64,000 bases of DNA from a bacterium Scap17 (GTDB taxonomy: Bacteria; Pseudomonadota; Gammaproteobacteria; Pseudomonadales; Halomonadaceae): contig VINJ01000001.1 in NCBI GenBank assembly GCA_013376735.1, positions 372,001 to 436,000 on the forward strand, read 5' to 3'. Under the pieces are notes generated by a model. The model had not been told where the DNA came from. It did not search any database and was given only the letters and a program-made list of their open reading frames with translations. A program made the translations under genes and the position numbers. Below, piece by piece: positions 1 through 7,543 of the stretch. How positions within the stretch are numbered: the first letter of the stretch is position 1; each line of letters opens with the position of its first letter.

Positions 1-2
1 CG

Positions 3-1976
3 GAAGTCGAAGACCAGATCTCGACCATCTCCGCCGAGGTGCTGGAAGAAGACAAGAAGGGGCGCATCGACCTGCGCGAGACACCGCTGGTCACCATCGA
101 TGGCGAAGACGCGAAGGACTTCGATGACGCCGTCTGTGCCTGGCAGGACGACAGCGGCAACTGGAAACTGCTGGTCGCCATCGCCGATGTCTCCCACTAC
201 GTGCGTGGCGGCAGTCCGCTGGATCAGGAAGCCTACGTGCGCGGCAACTCGGTGTATTTCCCGGGGCAGGTCGTGCCGATGCTGCCGGAACTGCTTTCCA
301 ATGGACTGTGCTCGCTCAATCCGCACGTCGACCGTCTGACCATGGTCTGCGAGCTGACCATCTCCGCCCGGGATGGTGAGATGCTCGATTATCGCTTCTT
401 CGAGGCCGTGATCCGTTCCCATGCCCGCCTGACCTACAACAAGGTCGGTACCATGCTGGAAGATCCGGACAGCGAAGAGGGTCAGGCACTGTGCCAGCAG
501 TACAGCGAGCTGTTGCCGTCACTGCACAACCTGCATGCCCTGTACGGCGTGCTGCGCAAGGCGCGTGACAAGCGCGGTGCCATCGACTTCGAGACCACCG
601 AGACCCAGATCCTGTTCAACGATGAGCGCAAGATCGAGCAGATCGTGCCGCGTACCCGCAACGACGCCCACAAGCTGATCGAGGAATGCATGCTGGCGGC
701 CAACGTCGCGACGGCGCGTTTCCTGGATGAGCACGATCTCCCGGCACTCTATCGTGTCCACAAGCAGCCGGCGCCGGAGCGCCTGAGCAATCTGCGCGCC
801 TTCCTGGGCGAGCTGGGGCTGACGCTGGAAGGTGGTGACGAGCCGGCACCCAAGGACTTCCAGGCACTGCGTGCCTCGATCGCCGAGCGTCCGGACCTCG
901 ACATCATCCAGACCGTGATGCTGCGCAGCATGACCCAGGCGGTCTACTCGCCGCAGAACGAAGGTCACTTCGGTCTGGCCTACGATGCCTATGCGCACTT
1001 CACCTCGCCGATCCGTCGTTATCCGGATCTGCTGGTCCACCGTGCGATTCGCTCCGTCATCCGTGGCCCGCGCAAGACCGACACCGTGCTGCGCGCCGAA
1101 GATGCCGTGACCGAACGCCCGACCAAGTGGTGCCCGTACACCTTCGAGCAGATGCTCGAGCTGGGTGAGCACTGCTCGATGACCGAGCGCCGAGCCGATG
1201 AGGCGACGCGTGACGTCAACGACTGGCTCAAGTGCGAGTTCATGAAGGACAAGGTCGGCGAAGTGCTGGAAGGCACCGTCGCGGCGGTCACCCAGTTCGG
1301 CCTGTTCGTGCGCCTGGATGCCTACTACGTCGAGGGCCTGCTGCACATCTCCTCGCTGCCGTCCGACTACTATCACTACGAGGCTGAGAAGCACCGCCTC
1401 AAGGGTGAGCGTGCCGGCGTCAGCTATGGTCTCGGCGATGGCGTCACCGTCCAGGTGGCACGTGTCGACATGGATGAACGCAAGATCGACTTCATGCTCA
1501 GCGATCCGACACCGCGCCCCAAGCGCAAGCCGCGCAAGTCGCGCAGCAGCGAGCGAGAGGGTGGCAAGTCATCTGCGGCCAAGAGCAGCTCACCTTCCGG
1601 CAAGGAGTCCTCTTCCAAGGGGCGCCCCGGCAAGCGTGAACGCGAGCGTCTCAAGTCCCTGACTGAAGAAGTCAGCCAGGAAGGCAATGGCAACGCGACT
1701 GCGGCCGAAAAATCGGCAGGTGAGCGTCCGCCGCGCAAGCCGCGCGGTGAGCGCAATGACCGCTCAGGCCGTGGAGAGCGCAAGGCGTCTGCTGGCAATG
1801 AGCGTGAGTCTGCGCCTGAAGCGCCGGCAGCAGCGCGTCCGGCCGTGCCGAGTGGCCCGGAAGCCGCCGACAGTCCGTTCGCGCCGGTGGCACCGATGGG
1901 GGCTGCAGGCAAGGACGATCCGTCGCGCAAACGCGGTTCGCGCTCGCGCGGGCGTCGCGGTAACGGCCGTAGCTGA
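3..1976 (+). CDS. rnr: Ribonuclease R, 5' end outside the window
   Basis: This is a 3'-5' exoribonuclease of the RNB family that degrades structured RNA and takes part in rRNA and tRNA quality control. The reading frame is already open at base 3, so the cold-shock-like domains at the N-terminus lie upstream of the window. The RNB catalytic signature GEDAKDFDDAV (about 102-134) carries the metal-binding aspartates, and SPIRRYPDLLVHR follows near 1008-1045. An S1 RNA-binding domain spans about 1255-1500 (GTVAAVTQFGLF). The last 155 or so residues are a disordered tail rich in Lys, Arg, Ser and Gly. The next gene is rlmB, a pairing also seen in Pseudomonas. Identification is secure; only the start is missing. 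Confidence 0.97.
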   Translation, partial: EVEDQISTISAEVLEEDKKGRIDLRETPLVTIDGEDAKDFDDAVCAWQDDSGNWKLLVAIADVSHYVRGGSPLDQEAYVRGNSVYFPGQVVPMLPELLSNGLCSLNPHVDRLTMVCELTISARDGEMLDYRFFEAVIRSHARLTYNKVGTMLEDPDSEEGQALCQQYSELLPSLHNLHALYGVLRKARDKRGAIDFETTETQILFNDERKIEQIVPRTRNDAHKLIEECMLAANVATARFLDEHDLPALYRVHKQPAPERLSNLRAFLGELGLTLEGGDEPAPKDFQALRASIAERPDLDIIQTVMLRSMTQAVYSPQNEGHFGLAYDAYAHFTSPIRRYPDLLVHRAIRSVIRGPRKTDTVLRAEDAVTERPTKWCPYTFEQMLELGEHCSMTERRADEATRDVNDWLKCEFMKDKVGEVLEGTVAAVTQFGLFVRLDAYYVEGLLHISSLPSDYYHYEAEKHRLKGERAGVSYGLGDGVTVQVARVDMDERKIDFMLSDPTPRPKRKPRKSRSSEREGGKSSAAKSSSPSGKESSSKGRPGKRERERLKSLTEEVSQEGNGNATAAEKSAGERPPRKPRGERNDRSGRGERKASAGNERESAPEAPAAARPAVPSGPEAADSPFAPVAPMGAAGKDDPSRKRGSRSRGRRGNGRS

Positions 1977-2009
1977 TTTCGGCTCGGCTCCTCACGCGTC
2001 ATTGCAATT

Positions 2010-2041
2010 GCATCAGCCCCGGCTCCGGTCGGGGCTGATGC
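2010..2041 (+). terminator. Hairpin terminator after rnr
   Basis: Two perfect 12-base arms (GCATCAGCCCCG and its complement) enclose an 8-base loop, 33 bases after the rnr stop. No strong T-run follows, so termination may be partial and some transcripts may read into rlmB. Confidence 0.55.
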
Positions 2042-2144
2042 GTTGGGCAGTTCAGGCTGCACGATTTCAAGGCTGTCGCGTCGGCGGCAGCTCAGTTTCC
2101 GTCAATGTGACAGGGCCCGTCGGGTCATCAGTCAGGAAGGCACA

Positions 2145-3056
2145 ATGAGTCAGGACAAGGGGCGCAAGCCCGGCCGCGGCAAGCCCGCCGGCGAGCGTGC
2201 TAGCCACGCCAGAAGTGAGCATTCCCGAGGCGAGCGCAGTGGCGCTCAGCGCCATGAGCGAGGCGGGGCACGCAAGGGTGGCACTCGCGCCGCTGCGCCG
2301 AAGATTCCCGGTGGGCTGGAAGCCGTCTATGGCGTGCATGCCGTGGAAGCCTTGCTGGCACGAGATCGTGCGCCCAGCGAGCTATGGGTGCAGGCGGGCG
2401 AGGCCGAGCTGCGCCTGAGCGAGATCATCGAGCAGGCGCGTGCCGCCGGCTCGCGCGTCACCCTCAAGGGGCGCGAGGAGCTGGATGCACTGGCCGTCGG
2501 CGGTGGTGCCCATCAGGGGCTGGTCGCGCTGTGCGCGCCACTGGCCACCGAGAACGAGACCGGCCTCAAGCTGCGTCTCGATGGCTGGTCCCACGCAGAA
2601 GCTCCGCTGTTTCTGGTGCTGGACTCCGTCACGGATCCGCACAACCTCGGCGCCTGCCTGCGCAGTGCCGATGCTGCGGGCGCCCATGGCGTCATCGTAC
2701 CCAAGGACAAGTCGGCTTCCCTGAACGCGACCGTGCGCAAGGTGGCCTGTGGGGCTGCGGAAGTGGTGCCGGTCTATCAGGTCACCAATCTGGCCCGCAC
2801 GCTGGACGCCATGAAGGAGGCCGGTGTCTGGGTGCTGGGTACGGCGGGGGAAGCCGAATCCATGGCCTTCGAAGCCGACTTCACCGGCCCGGTCGCCATC
2901 GTGATGGGTGCCGAGGGCAAGGGCATGCGTCGCCTGACCCGCGAGCATTGCGACAGCCTGATCAAGCTGCCGATGGCGGGTAGCGTCTCCAGCCTCAATG
3001 TCTCGGTTGCCGCGGGCGTCTGTCTGTTCGAGGCCGTGCGTCAGCGCCGCGGCTGA
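2145..3056 (+). CDS. rlmB: 23S rRNA (guanosine-2'-O)-methyltransferase RlmB
   Basis: This SpoU/TrmH-class SPOUT methyltransferase uses S-adenosylmethionine to methylate the ribose of G2251 in the 23S rRNA peptidyl-transferase loop. The frame extends upstream, but ATG 2145 is preferred because AGGAAGG sits just before it; the product is 303 residues. An unusual basic, Arg/Gly/Ser-rich segment covers the first 50 or so residues. The substrate-binding domain begins at GLEAVYGVHAVEALL. The SPOUT knot motifs follow: LDSVTDPHNLGACLRSADAAG, then VMGAEGKGMRR, then LPMAGSVSSLNVSVAAGV. The family is usually about 245 residues, so the extra length is the N-terminal tail. It lies between rnr and the S6 operon. 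Confidence 0.96.
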   Translation: MSQDKGRKPGRGKPAGERASHARSEHSRGERSGAQRHERGGARKGGTRAAAPKIPGGLEAVYGVHAVEALLARDRAPSELWVQAGEAELRLSEIIEQARAAGSRVTLKGREELDALAVGGGAHQGLVALCAPLATENETGLKLRLDGWSHAEAPLFLVLDSVTDPHNLGACLRSADAAGAHGVIVPKDKSASLNATVRKVACGAAEVVPVYQVTNLARTLDAMKEAGVWVLGTAGEAESMAFEADFTGPVAIVMGAEGKGMRRLTREHCDSLIKLPMAGSVSSLNVSVAAGVCLFEAVRQRRG

Positions 3057-3155
3057 GGCAATTGTCGGCAGGGGATAGGCAGGCAGGGCAGAGGCAAGAG
3101 AGAGGCAAGAGAAAGGCGGCCGGCGGAACGGGGCTGGCTGTCTTTCACGGGCCGC

Positions 3156-3184
3156 TTGCCAAGCCCTTGACTCCTCTCTACAAT
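3156..3184 (+). promoter_or_regulatory. Sigma-70-type promoter of the rpsF operon
   Basis: TTGCCA (3156-3161) and TACAAT (3179-3184) are separated by exactly 17 bases. This places transcription start near 3191 and leaves a leader of about 170 nt before rpsF. The nearby TTGACT at 3167 is only 6 bases from the -10 and cannot be its -35. Confidence 0.7.
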
Positions 3185-3189
3185 ACTGC

Positions 3190-3363
3190 GGTTCTGTGAA
3201 GTGCAGTCTGCAGTGAATGCGCGGCATGGGGGCACCTGTCCTCGCCCGCGTGCGTCTTTCGTGGCCTTCGGGTCTGAATGGCACAACCGTAGTAATCACT
3301 CCACTCCTTGCTTCCCGGCCCGAGACGCGCCGTGGGGGCTGTCAAACCGAAAGGAGCCAAGCC
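3190..3363 (+). promoter_or_regulatory. Long 5' leader of rpsF
   Basis: About 170 nt of non-coding transcript separates the promoter from rpsF. Its end carries CCGTGGGGG near 3330, then CCGAAAGGAG, in which the second CCG abuts the ribosome binding site. Leaders of rpsF in many bacteria bind the S6:S18 complex through a bulged CCG and thereby autoregulate. The equivalence here is an inference; no structure was computed. The frame from 3217 into rpsF is open but has no family support upstream of 3364. Confidence 0.4.
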
Positions 3364-3744
3364 ATGCGTCACTACGAGATCGTGTTCATGGTCCACCCGG
3401 ACCAGAGCGAACAGGTTCCGGCCATGATCGAGCGTTACACCTCCATCGTGACCGAAGCCGGCGGTACTGTGCATCGTCTGGAAGATTGGGGTCGCCGTCA
3501 CCTGGCCTACCCGATCAACAAGATCCACAAGGCCCACTACGTGCTGATGAACGTCGAAACTACCGGTGAGGTGGTTGAAGAACTCGAAACCATCTTCCGT
3601 TTCAACGACGCCGTCATCCGTAACCTGGTTGTGCGTTCAAAGGAAGCGGTCATCGAGCCGTCTCCGATGATGAAGCCGGCTGAAGAGAAGCGTCCGCGTC
3701 GCGAAGACAAGCGTGACGAATCCGAAGCTCAAGACGCTAACTGA
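3364..3744 (+). CDS. rpsF: 30S ribosomal protein S6
   Basis: S6 is a small-subunit platform protein that binds together with S18. The start is [19 protein letters not shown] at 3364, with AAGGAG at 3351-3356; the open frame runs further upstream without conservation. The product is 126 residues. The core ends near residue 95 ([12 protein letters not shown]), and a charged Lys/Arg/Glu/Asp tail follows, as in other gammaproteobacteria. It is the first gene of an operon with rpsR, a membrane protein gene and rplI, and is driven by the promoter at 3156-3184. Confidence 0.98.
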   Translation: MRHYEIVFMVHPDQSEQVPAMIERYTSIVTEAGGTVHRLEDWGRRHLAYPINKIHKAHYVLMNVETTGEVVEELETIFRFNDAVIRNLVVRSKEAVIEPSPMMKPAEEKRPRREDKRDESEAQDAN

Positions 3745-3770
3745 TACCGCACCCCCAGGAGGTCATTGCA

Positions 3771-3998
3771 ATGGCACGTTTTTTCCGTCGTCGCAAGTTC
3801 TGCCGCTTCACCGCTGAAGGCGTGAAGCAGATCGACTACAAGGACATCGAAGTCCTGAAGTCTTACATCACCGAGACCGGCAAGATCGTCCCGAGCCGTA
3901 TCACTGGCACCAAGGCACGCTACCAGCGTCAGCTGGCGACTGCCATCAAGCGTGCTCGCTACCTGGCTCTGCTGCCGTACAGCGATAGCCACCAGTAA
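3771..3998 (+). CDS. rpsR: 30S ribosomal protein S18
   Basis: S18 binds 16S rRNA as a heterodimer with S6 on the platform of the small subunit. The 75-residue product has the family hallmarks: basic start [17 protein letters not shown], then [27 protein letters not shown], and ends [16 protein letters not shown]. Length is the family norm. The ribosome binding site AGGAGG lies about 10 bases before the ATG. It is 26 bases after rpsF and 9 bases before the next gene. Confidence 0.98.
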   Translation: MARFFRRRKFCRFTAEGVKQIDYKDIEVLKSYITETGKIVPSRITGTKARYQRQLATAIKRARYLALLPYSDSHQ

Positions 3999-4007
3999 GG
4001 CGACACC

Positions 4008-4865
4008 ATGATGCTGGCACTGGCACGCTGGGCCATGCGCGGCCCCCTGCAATGCATTGCGATTGCATTGCTGACGGGAATCGTGCCCTGGTTCTTCTGG
4101 TTCAGTGCCGCCATCAGTGCGCTGGTCACGCTTCGGCGTGGCCTTGCGCCTGCCGCACCCGTAGTCATCGCCGCCGCCGTTCCGGCCGGTTGGTGGTGGG
4201 TACAAGGCGATCCGGTGCCTTTGGCAACCGTATTGCTGGTCACCCTGATGGCAACCCTGTTGCGCGCTCGCGTGCGATGGGGGGAGGCGCTGATAGGCGC
4301 CAGCCTGACGGCGGCACTGATGGTGCAGTCCGGGATATTCCTGCCACCAGGCGGAGCCGGTCCACTGCTTGAGAGCATTCGCAAGAATGCCCCTGAGCTT
4401 GACGCACGCTTGAACGACTTTGCCGCTCAAGGTGTGCCGACTGAACAGCTCGCAGGGCTGGTCATCGGTAGTATTACCGGGTTGGTGGTCCTGCTGGCCG
4501 CCACGGGCTGTCTGGCCCTGGCGCGCAGTTGGCAGTCCGGGCTCTACAATCCGGGTGGGTTTCGCCGCGAATTCCATGCCTTTCGGCTGAGTTTGCCCGA
4601 AATCCTGATACTGGCAGCCTGCGGGATCATTGGCGTACTGCTCAATGTGCCTGCAGTGCTCCTGCTGATCTGGATACCGCTGCTGGTGGCGGGCATTGCC
4701 CTGGTACATGGTTACATCGGGTTAAAGGGGATGAGCGGGTTATGGCTCGTCGGTGTCTATTTCATGATGCTGACCACCTGGCCCACGATTCTGATTTTGC
4801 TGCTGTTGGCGCTTGTGGACGTCTTTGCGGATTTTCGCGCACGTCTCGCCGGCAGTCATCGATAA
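4008..4865 (+). CDS. DUF2232-type multipass membrane protein of the S6-L9 operon
   Basis: The 285-residue product is almost entirely hydrophobic. It has about seven to eight likely membrane segments, for example CIAIALLTGIVPWFFWFSAA, LAGLVIGSITGLVVLLAA, ILILAACGIIGVLL and LLLIWIPLLVAGIAL. A single soluble loop (about residues 120-145) carries NAPELDARLNDFAAQGVPTE. Gene position between rpsR and rplI and the overall pattern match the uncharacterised DUF2232-like protein at the same place in Pseudomonas. Its biochemical role is unknown. It shares the ribosomal promoter, since the gaps on both sides are under 15 bases. Codon use looks less biased than in the flanking ribosomal genes. Confidence 0.8.
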   Translation: MMLALARWAMRGPLQCIAIALLTGIVPWFFWFSAAISALVTLRRGLAPAAPVVIAAAVPAGWWWVQGDPVPLATVLLVTLMATLLRARVRWGEALIGASLTAALMVQSGIFLPPGGAGPLLESIRKNAPELDARLNDFAAQGVPTEQLAGLVIGSITGLVVLLAATGCLALARSWQSGLYNPGGFRREFHAFRLSLPEILILAACGIIGVLLNVPAVLLLIWIPLLVAGIALVHGYIGLKGMSGLWLVGVYFMMLTTWPTILILLLLALVDVFADFRARLAGSHR

Positions 4866-4877
4866 GAGGTTTACGAG

Positions 4878-5324
4878 ATGCAAGTCATTCTGCTCGACAA
4901 GATTGGCAAGCTGGGTAACCTGGGTGACCAGGTTTCCGTCAAGGCTGGCTTCGGTCGCAACTACCTGCTGCCGTACGGCCTGGCAGTTCCGGCCACTGCT
5001 GAAAACCAGGCGGCTTTCGAAGCTCAGCGCGCTGAGCTGGAAGCACAGGTTGCAGAGCGCAAGGCCGAAGCTGAAGCGCGTGCCGCTCAGCTGAACGAAA
5101 TCGAACTGTCCCTGGTCGCCAAGGCTGGCGATGAAGGCAAGCTGTTCGGTTCCATCGGTCCGCGTGATCTGGCCGAAGCTATCGCCCAGTCTGGCATCGA
5201 CGTCGCCAAGAGCGAAGTCCGCATGCCGGAAGGCCCGCTGCGTAACACTGGCGAATACGACATCGTGCTGCAGCTGCACGCTGAAGTGACTGCCACTGTC
5301 CGTGTGGTCGTGGTCGGCGAGTAA
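4878..5324 (+). CDS. rplI: 50S ribosomal protein L9
   Basis: L9 binds domain V of 23S rRNA near the L1 stalk. The 148-residue product shows the two-domain layout. The N-terminal RNA-binding domain is [32 protein letters not shown] (first 35 or so residues). A long connecting helix ([21 protein letters not shown]) follows, then the C-terminal domain with [19 protein letters not shown]. The ribosome binding site AAGAGG lies upstream. It is the last gene of the rpsF operon and is followed by a strong terminator. Confidence 0.98.
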   Translation: MQVILLDKIGKLGNLGDQVSVKAGFGRNYLLPYGLAVPATAENQAAFEAQRAELEAQVAERKAEAEARAAQLNEIELSLVAKAGDEGKLFGSIGPRDLAEAIAQSGIDVAKSEVRMPEGPLRNTGEYDIVLQLHAEVTATVRVVVVGE

Positions 5325-5382
5325 TCGCTGATCTGCAGTGGCTGGCCGGTGATCCGGCGTAGCGACTGCTGCGGTACCCAAG

Positions 5383-5417
5383 CCGCCTTTGCATCCTTGA
5401 TGCGAAGGCGGTTTTTT
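5383..5417 (+). terminator. Rho-independent terminator of the rpsF-rplI operon
   Basis: A 12-base stem (CCGCCTTTGCAT with ATGCGAAGGCGG, one wobble) and a 5-base loop are followed directly by six T residues (5412-5417). Confidence 0.92.
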
Positions 5418-5587
5418 CATGGGCGTGATTTGTCGTCGTCGAGGCGATGACGCACAAAATCCGGTAGAATGCCTGCCCCCGTCAGGAAGAGGCTTCGGCG
5501 TGGGCGCGACGGTTGGCAGGCTTGCGTCAATGCGTGAAACTAGAAGCCCCCGCGGGCATGTCAGTCATCAGCAGGAGTCAGTCAGGC

Positions 5588-6970
5588 ATGAGCGAGATTC
5601 AGGATCGCGAGACGGCAGCGCTCAAGGTGCCGCCCAATTCGCTGGAGGCCGAGCAGTCGGTGCTTGGCGGCTTGATGCTGGACAACAGCGCCTGGGATAC
5701 GGTCTCCGAGCGGCTGGTGGCCGACGACTTCTACCGTTATGAGCATCGTCTCATCTACAACGCCATGTCTCAGCTGGTCGGCGGCAGCCGCCCGCTGGAT
5801 GTGGTGACGTTGTCCGAGCTGCTGGAAAGTCGTGACCAGCTCGAGTCGGTCGGCGGGCTGGCGACCCTGGCCGAGCTGGCGCGCAATACGCCCTCGGCCA
5901 GCAACATCAAGGCCTATGCTGACATCGTTCGCGAGCGCGCCACGCTGCGCAAGCTCATCCAGGCGGCCAACCAGATTGCCGAGAGCTCCTTCAGCCCGCA
6001 GGGGCGTGATGCCGATGAGCTGGTCAACGAGGCCGAGCGCCTGGTGTTCCAGATCAGCGAATCGCGGCCCAAGAGCGGTGGCCCCCAGGGCATGAGTCAG
6101 CTGCTGACCGGCGCGGTGGACCGCATCGATGAGCTGTTCAACCTCAAGGGCCAGATGACGGGCCTGTCGACCGGCTTCCGCGATCTCGATGACATGACCT
6201 CCGGCCTGCAGCCGTCGGATCTGGTGATCATTGCCGGGCGTCCCTCGATGGGCAAGACCACCTTTGCCATGAATCTGGTCGAGCATGCCGTGGTCTCCGG
6301 CGACAAGCCGGTCGCCGTCTTCTCGATGGAGATGCCCGCCGAGTCGCTGATGTTGCGCATGATCTCCTCATTGGGCCGCATTGATCAGACCAAGGTGCGT
6401 ACTGGCCAGCTGGAAGACGAGGATTGGCCGCGTCTGACTTCGGCGGTCAACCTGCTCAAGGACAAGCAGCTGTTCGTCGATGACACCGCGGCGCTGTCGC
6501 CCAACGAGATGCGCTCGCGCTGTCGACGCATGGCGCGTGAACACGGCGGCATCGGTCTGATCATGATCGATTACCTTCAGCTGATGCAGGTGCCGGGGCT
6601 TTCCGAGAACCGGACCGCGGAGATCTCCGAGATCTCGCGCTCGCTGAAGGGCCTGGCCAAGGAATTCGACTGCCCGGTGGTGGCGCTCTCGCAGCTGAAC
6701 CGCTCGCTTGAGCAGCGCCCCAACAAGCGCCCGGTGATGTCGGATCTGCGTGAATCCGGCGCCATCGAGCAGGATGCCGATGTCATCGCCTTCGTCTACC
6801 GTGATGAGGTCTACAACAAGGACAACCCCGACAACAAGGGACTGGCCGAGTTGATCATCGGCAAGCAGCGTAACGGCCCCATCGGTACCGTTCACATGGC
6901 CTTCATCGGCAAGTACACCCGTTTCGAGGACCTGGCGCCCGACAGTTATGGCCAGGCCTTCGCTGAATAA
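5588..6970 (+). CDS. dnaB: Replicative DNA helicase DnaB
   Basis: This is the hexameric 5'-3' helicase that unwinds DNA at the replication fork and interacts with DnaG primase. ATG 5588 (MSEIQDRETAALKVPPNSLEAEQ) has AGGAG at 5573-5577; upstream in-frame starts lack support. The product is 460 residues. The N-terminal DnaB domain (EAEQSVLGGLMLDN to about residue 120) is followed by a RecA-like ATPase domain. That domain has Walker A GRPSMGKTTFAMN, Walker B GLIMIDYLQLM and the LSQLNRSLEQRPNKRPVMSDLRESGAIEQDAD region. No intein is visible. The position after rplI is conserved in Pseudomonas. Confidence 0.98.
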   Translation: MSEIQDRETAALKVPPNSLEAEQSVLGGLMLDNSAWDTVSERLVADDFYRYEHRLIYNAMSQLVGGSRPLDVVTLSELLESRDQLESVGGLATLAELARNTPSASNIKAYADIVRERATLRKLIQAANQIAESSFSPQGRDADELVNEAERLVFQISESRPKSGGPQGMSQLLTGAVDRIDELFNLKGQMTGLSTGFRDLDDMTSGLQPSDLVIIAGRPSMGKTTFAMNLVEHAVVSGDKPVAVFSMEMPAESLMLRMISSLGRIDQTKVRTGQLEDEDWPRLTSAVNLLKDKQLFVDDTAALSPNEMRSRCRRMAREHGGIGLIMIDYLQLMQVPGLSENRTAEISEISRSLKGLAKEFDCPVVALSQLNRSLEQRPNKRPVMSDLRESGAIEQDADVIAFVYRDEVYNKDNPDNKGLAELIIGKQRNGPIGTVHMAFIGKYTRFEDLAPDSYGQAFAE

Positions 6971-7056
6971 CGTGATGCGTACGCGCGTCAATCATGTACC
7001 CGGGCGGCGGCATCGCCGTTGCCTCGCAAGACCCGCACTGACGGGGAGGAGATAGC

Positions 7057-7344
7057 ATGGCAGGTGGATTTGGGCGCGGACGCGCACGTACCCCCAAGCT
7101 GCAAGGCCGCGGCACGCTGGAGAGTCTGGAGCGTGAAGGACCCTTCAAGGAATGGCTGGGCATGCCGGACCTCTACCGCTTCACGCTGGTCGTGGAAGGT
7201 GAGAGCTACAGCTACCAGACCGAAGACAGCGAAGTGCCGGTAGAGGCTGGCGATATGGTCGTCTTCCGTTACAAGGAGACCAAGGCGGGCAAGTGGATCG
7301 ACCGCAACTCCCTCGGCAAGGCCATCGACCCCAACTCGCTGTAG
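7057..7344 (+). CDS. Small conserved-looking protein of unknown function
   Basis: This 95-residue protein was not recognised. It begins with a basic Gly/Arg stretch (MAGGFGRGRARTPKLQGRG). A compact segment with alternating hydrophobic and polar residues (YRFTLVVEGESYSYQTEDSE, then GDMVVFRYKE) suggests a small beta-barrel; that fold is a guess. The ribosome binding site GGGGAGGA lies close upstream. It is co-directional with dnaB, 86 bases after its stop, and may be read from the dnaB transcript. A hairpin terminator follows. Confidence 0.7.
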   Translation: MAGGFGRGRARTPKLQGRGTLESLEREGPFKEWLGMPDLYRFTLVVEGESYSYQTEDSEVPVEAGDMVVFRYKETKAGKWIDRNSLGKAIDPNSL

Positions 7345-7367
7345 GCGTCACTCCAGTGCATGAGGAC

Positions 7368-7401
7368 CACGCCATGCCGGCTGCCAGGCCGGCATGGCGT
7401 G
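7368..7401 (+). terminator. Hairpin terminator after the small gene
   Basis: Perfect 13-base arms (CACGCCATGCCGG and its complement) flank an 8-base loop 23 bases after the stop. It is followed by only a weak T-rich stretch. Confidence 0.6.
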
Positions 7402-7413
7402 ATCCTGTGTTCA

Positions 7414-7445
7414 TCGAGATGGTCGGTACGTCGAGATGGTCGGTA
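7414..7445 (+). repeat. Tandem 15-bp direct repeat upstream of the EAL-CBS-GGDEF gene
   Basis: TCGAGATGGTCGGTA occurs exactly at 7414-7428 and 7431-7445, separated by CG. It lies about 100 bases ahead of the c-di-GMP gene and could be an operator or a recent duplication. Confidence 0.8.
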
Positions 7446-7543
7446 TAACGTCCCCCGGGCAGGATGCCGATCTGGGCTGTGGCATTTCCTCTGCCGGATG
7501 AGGCGCCTCATGCGCCGCGTGCAATCTTTGTCATCCCTTTGTC

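Noticed and set aside
3167-3184. TTGACT as -35 for the rpsF promoter
   Set aside because: It is only 6 bases from TACAAT; TTGCCA at 3156 has the correct 17-base spacing.
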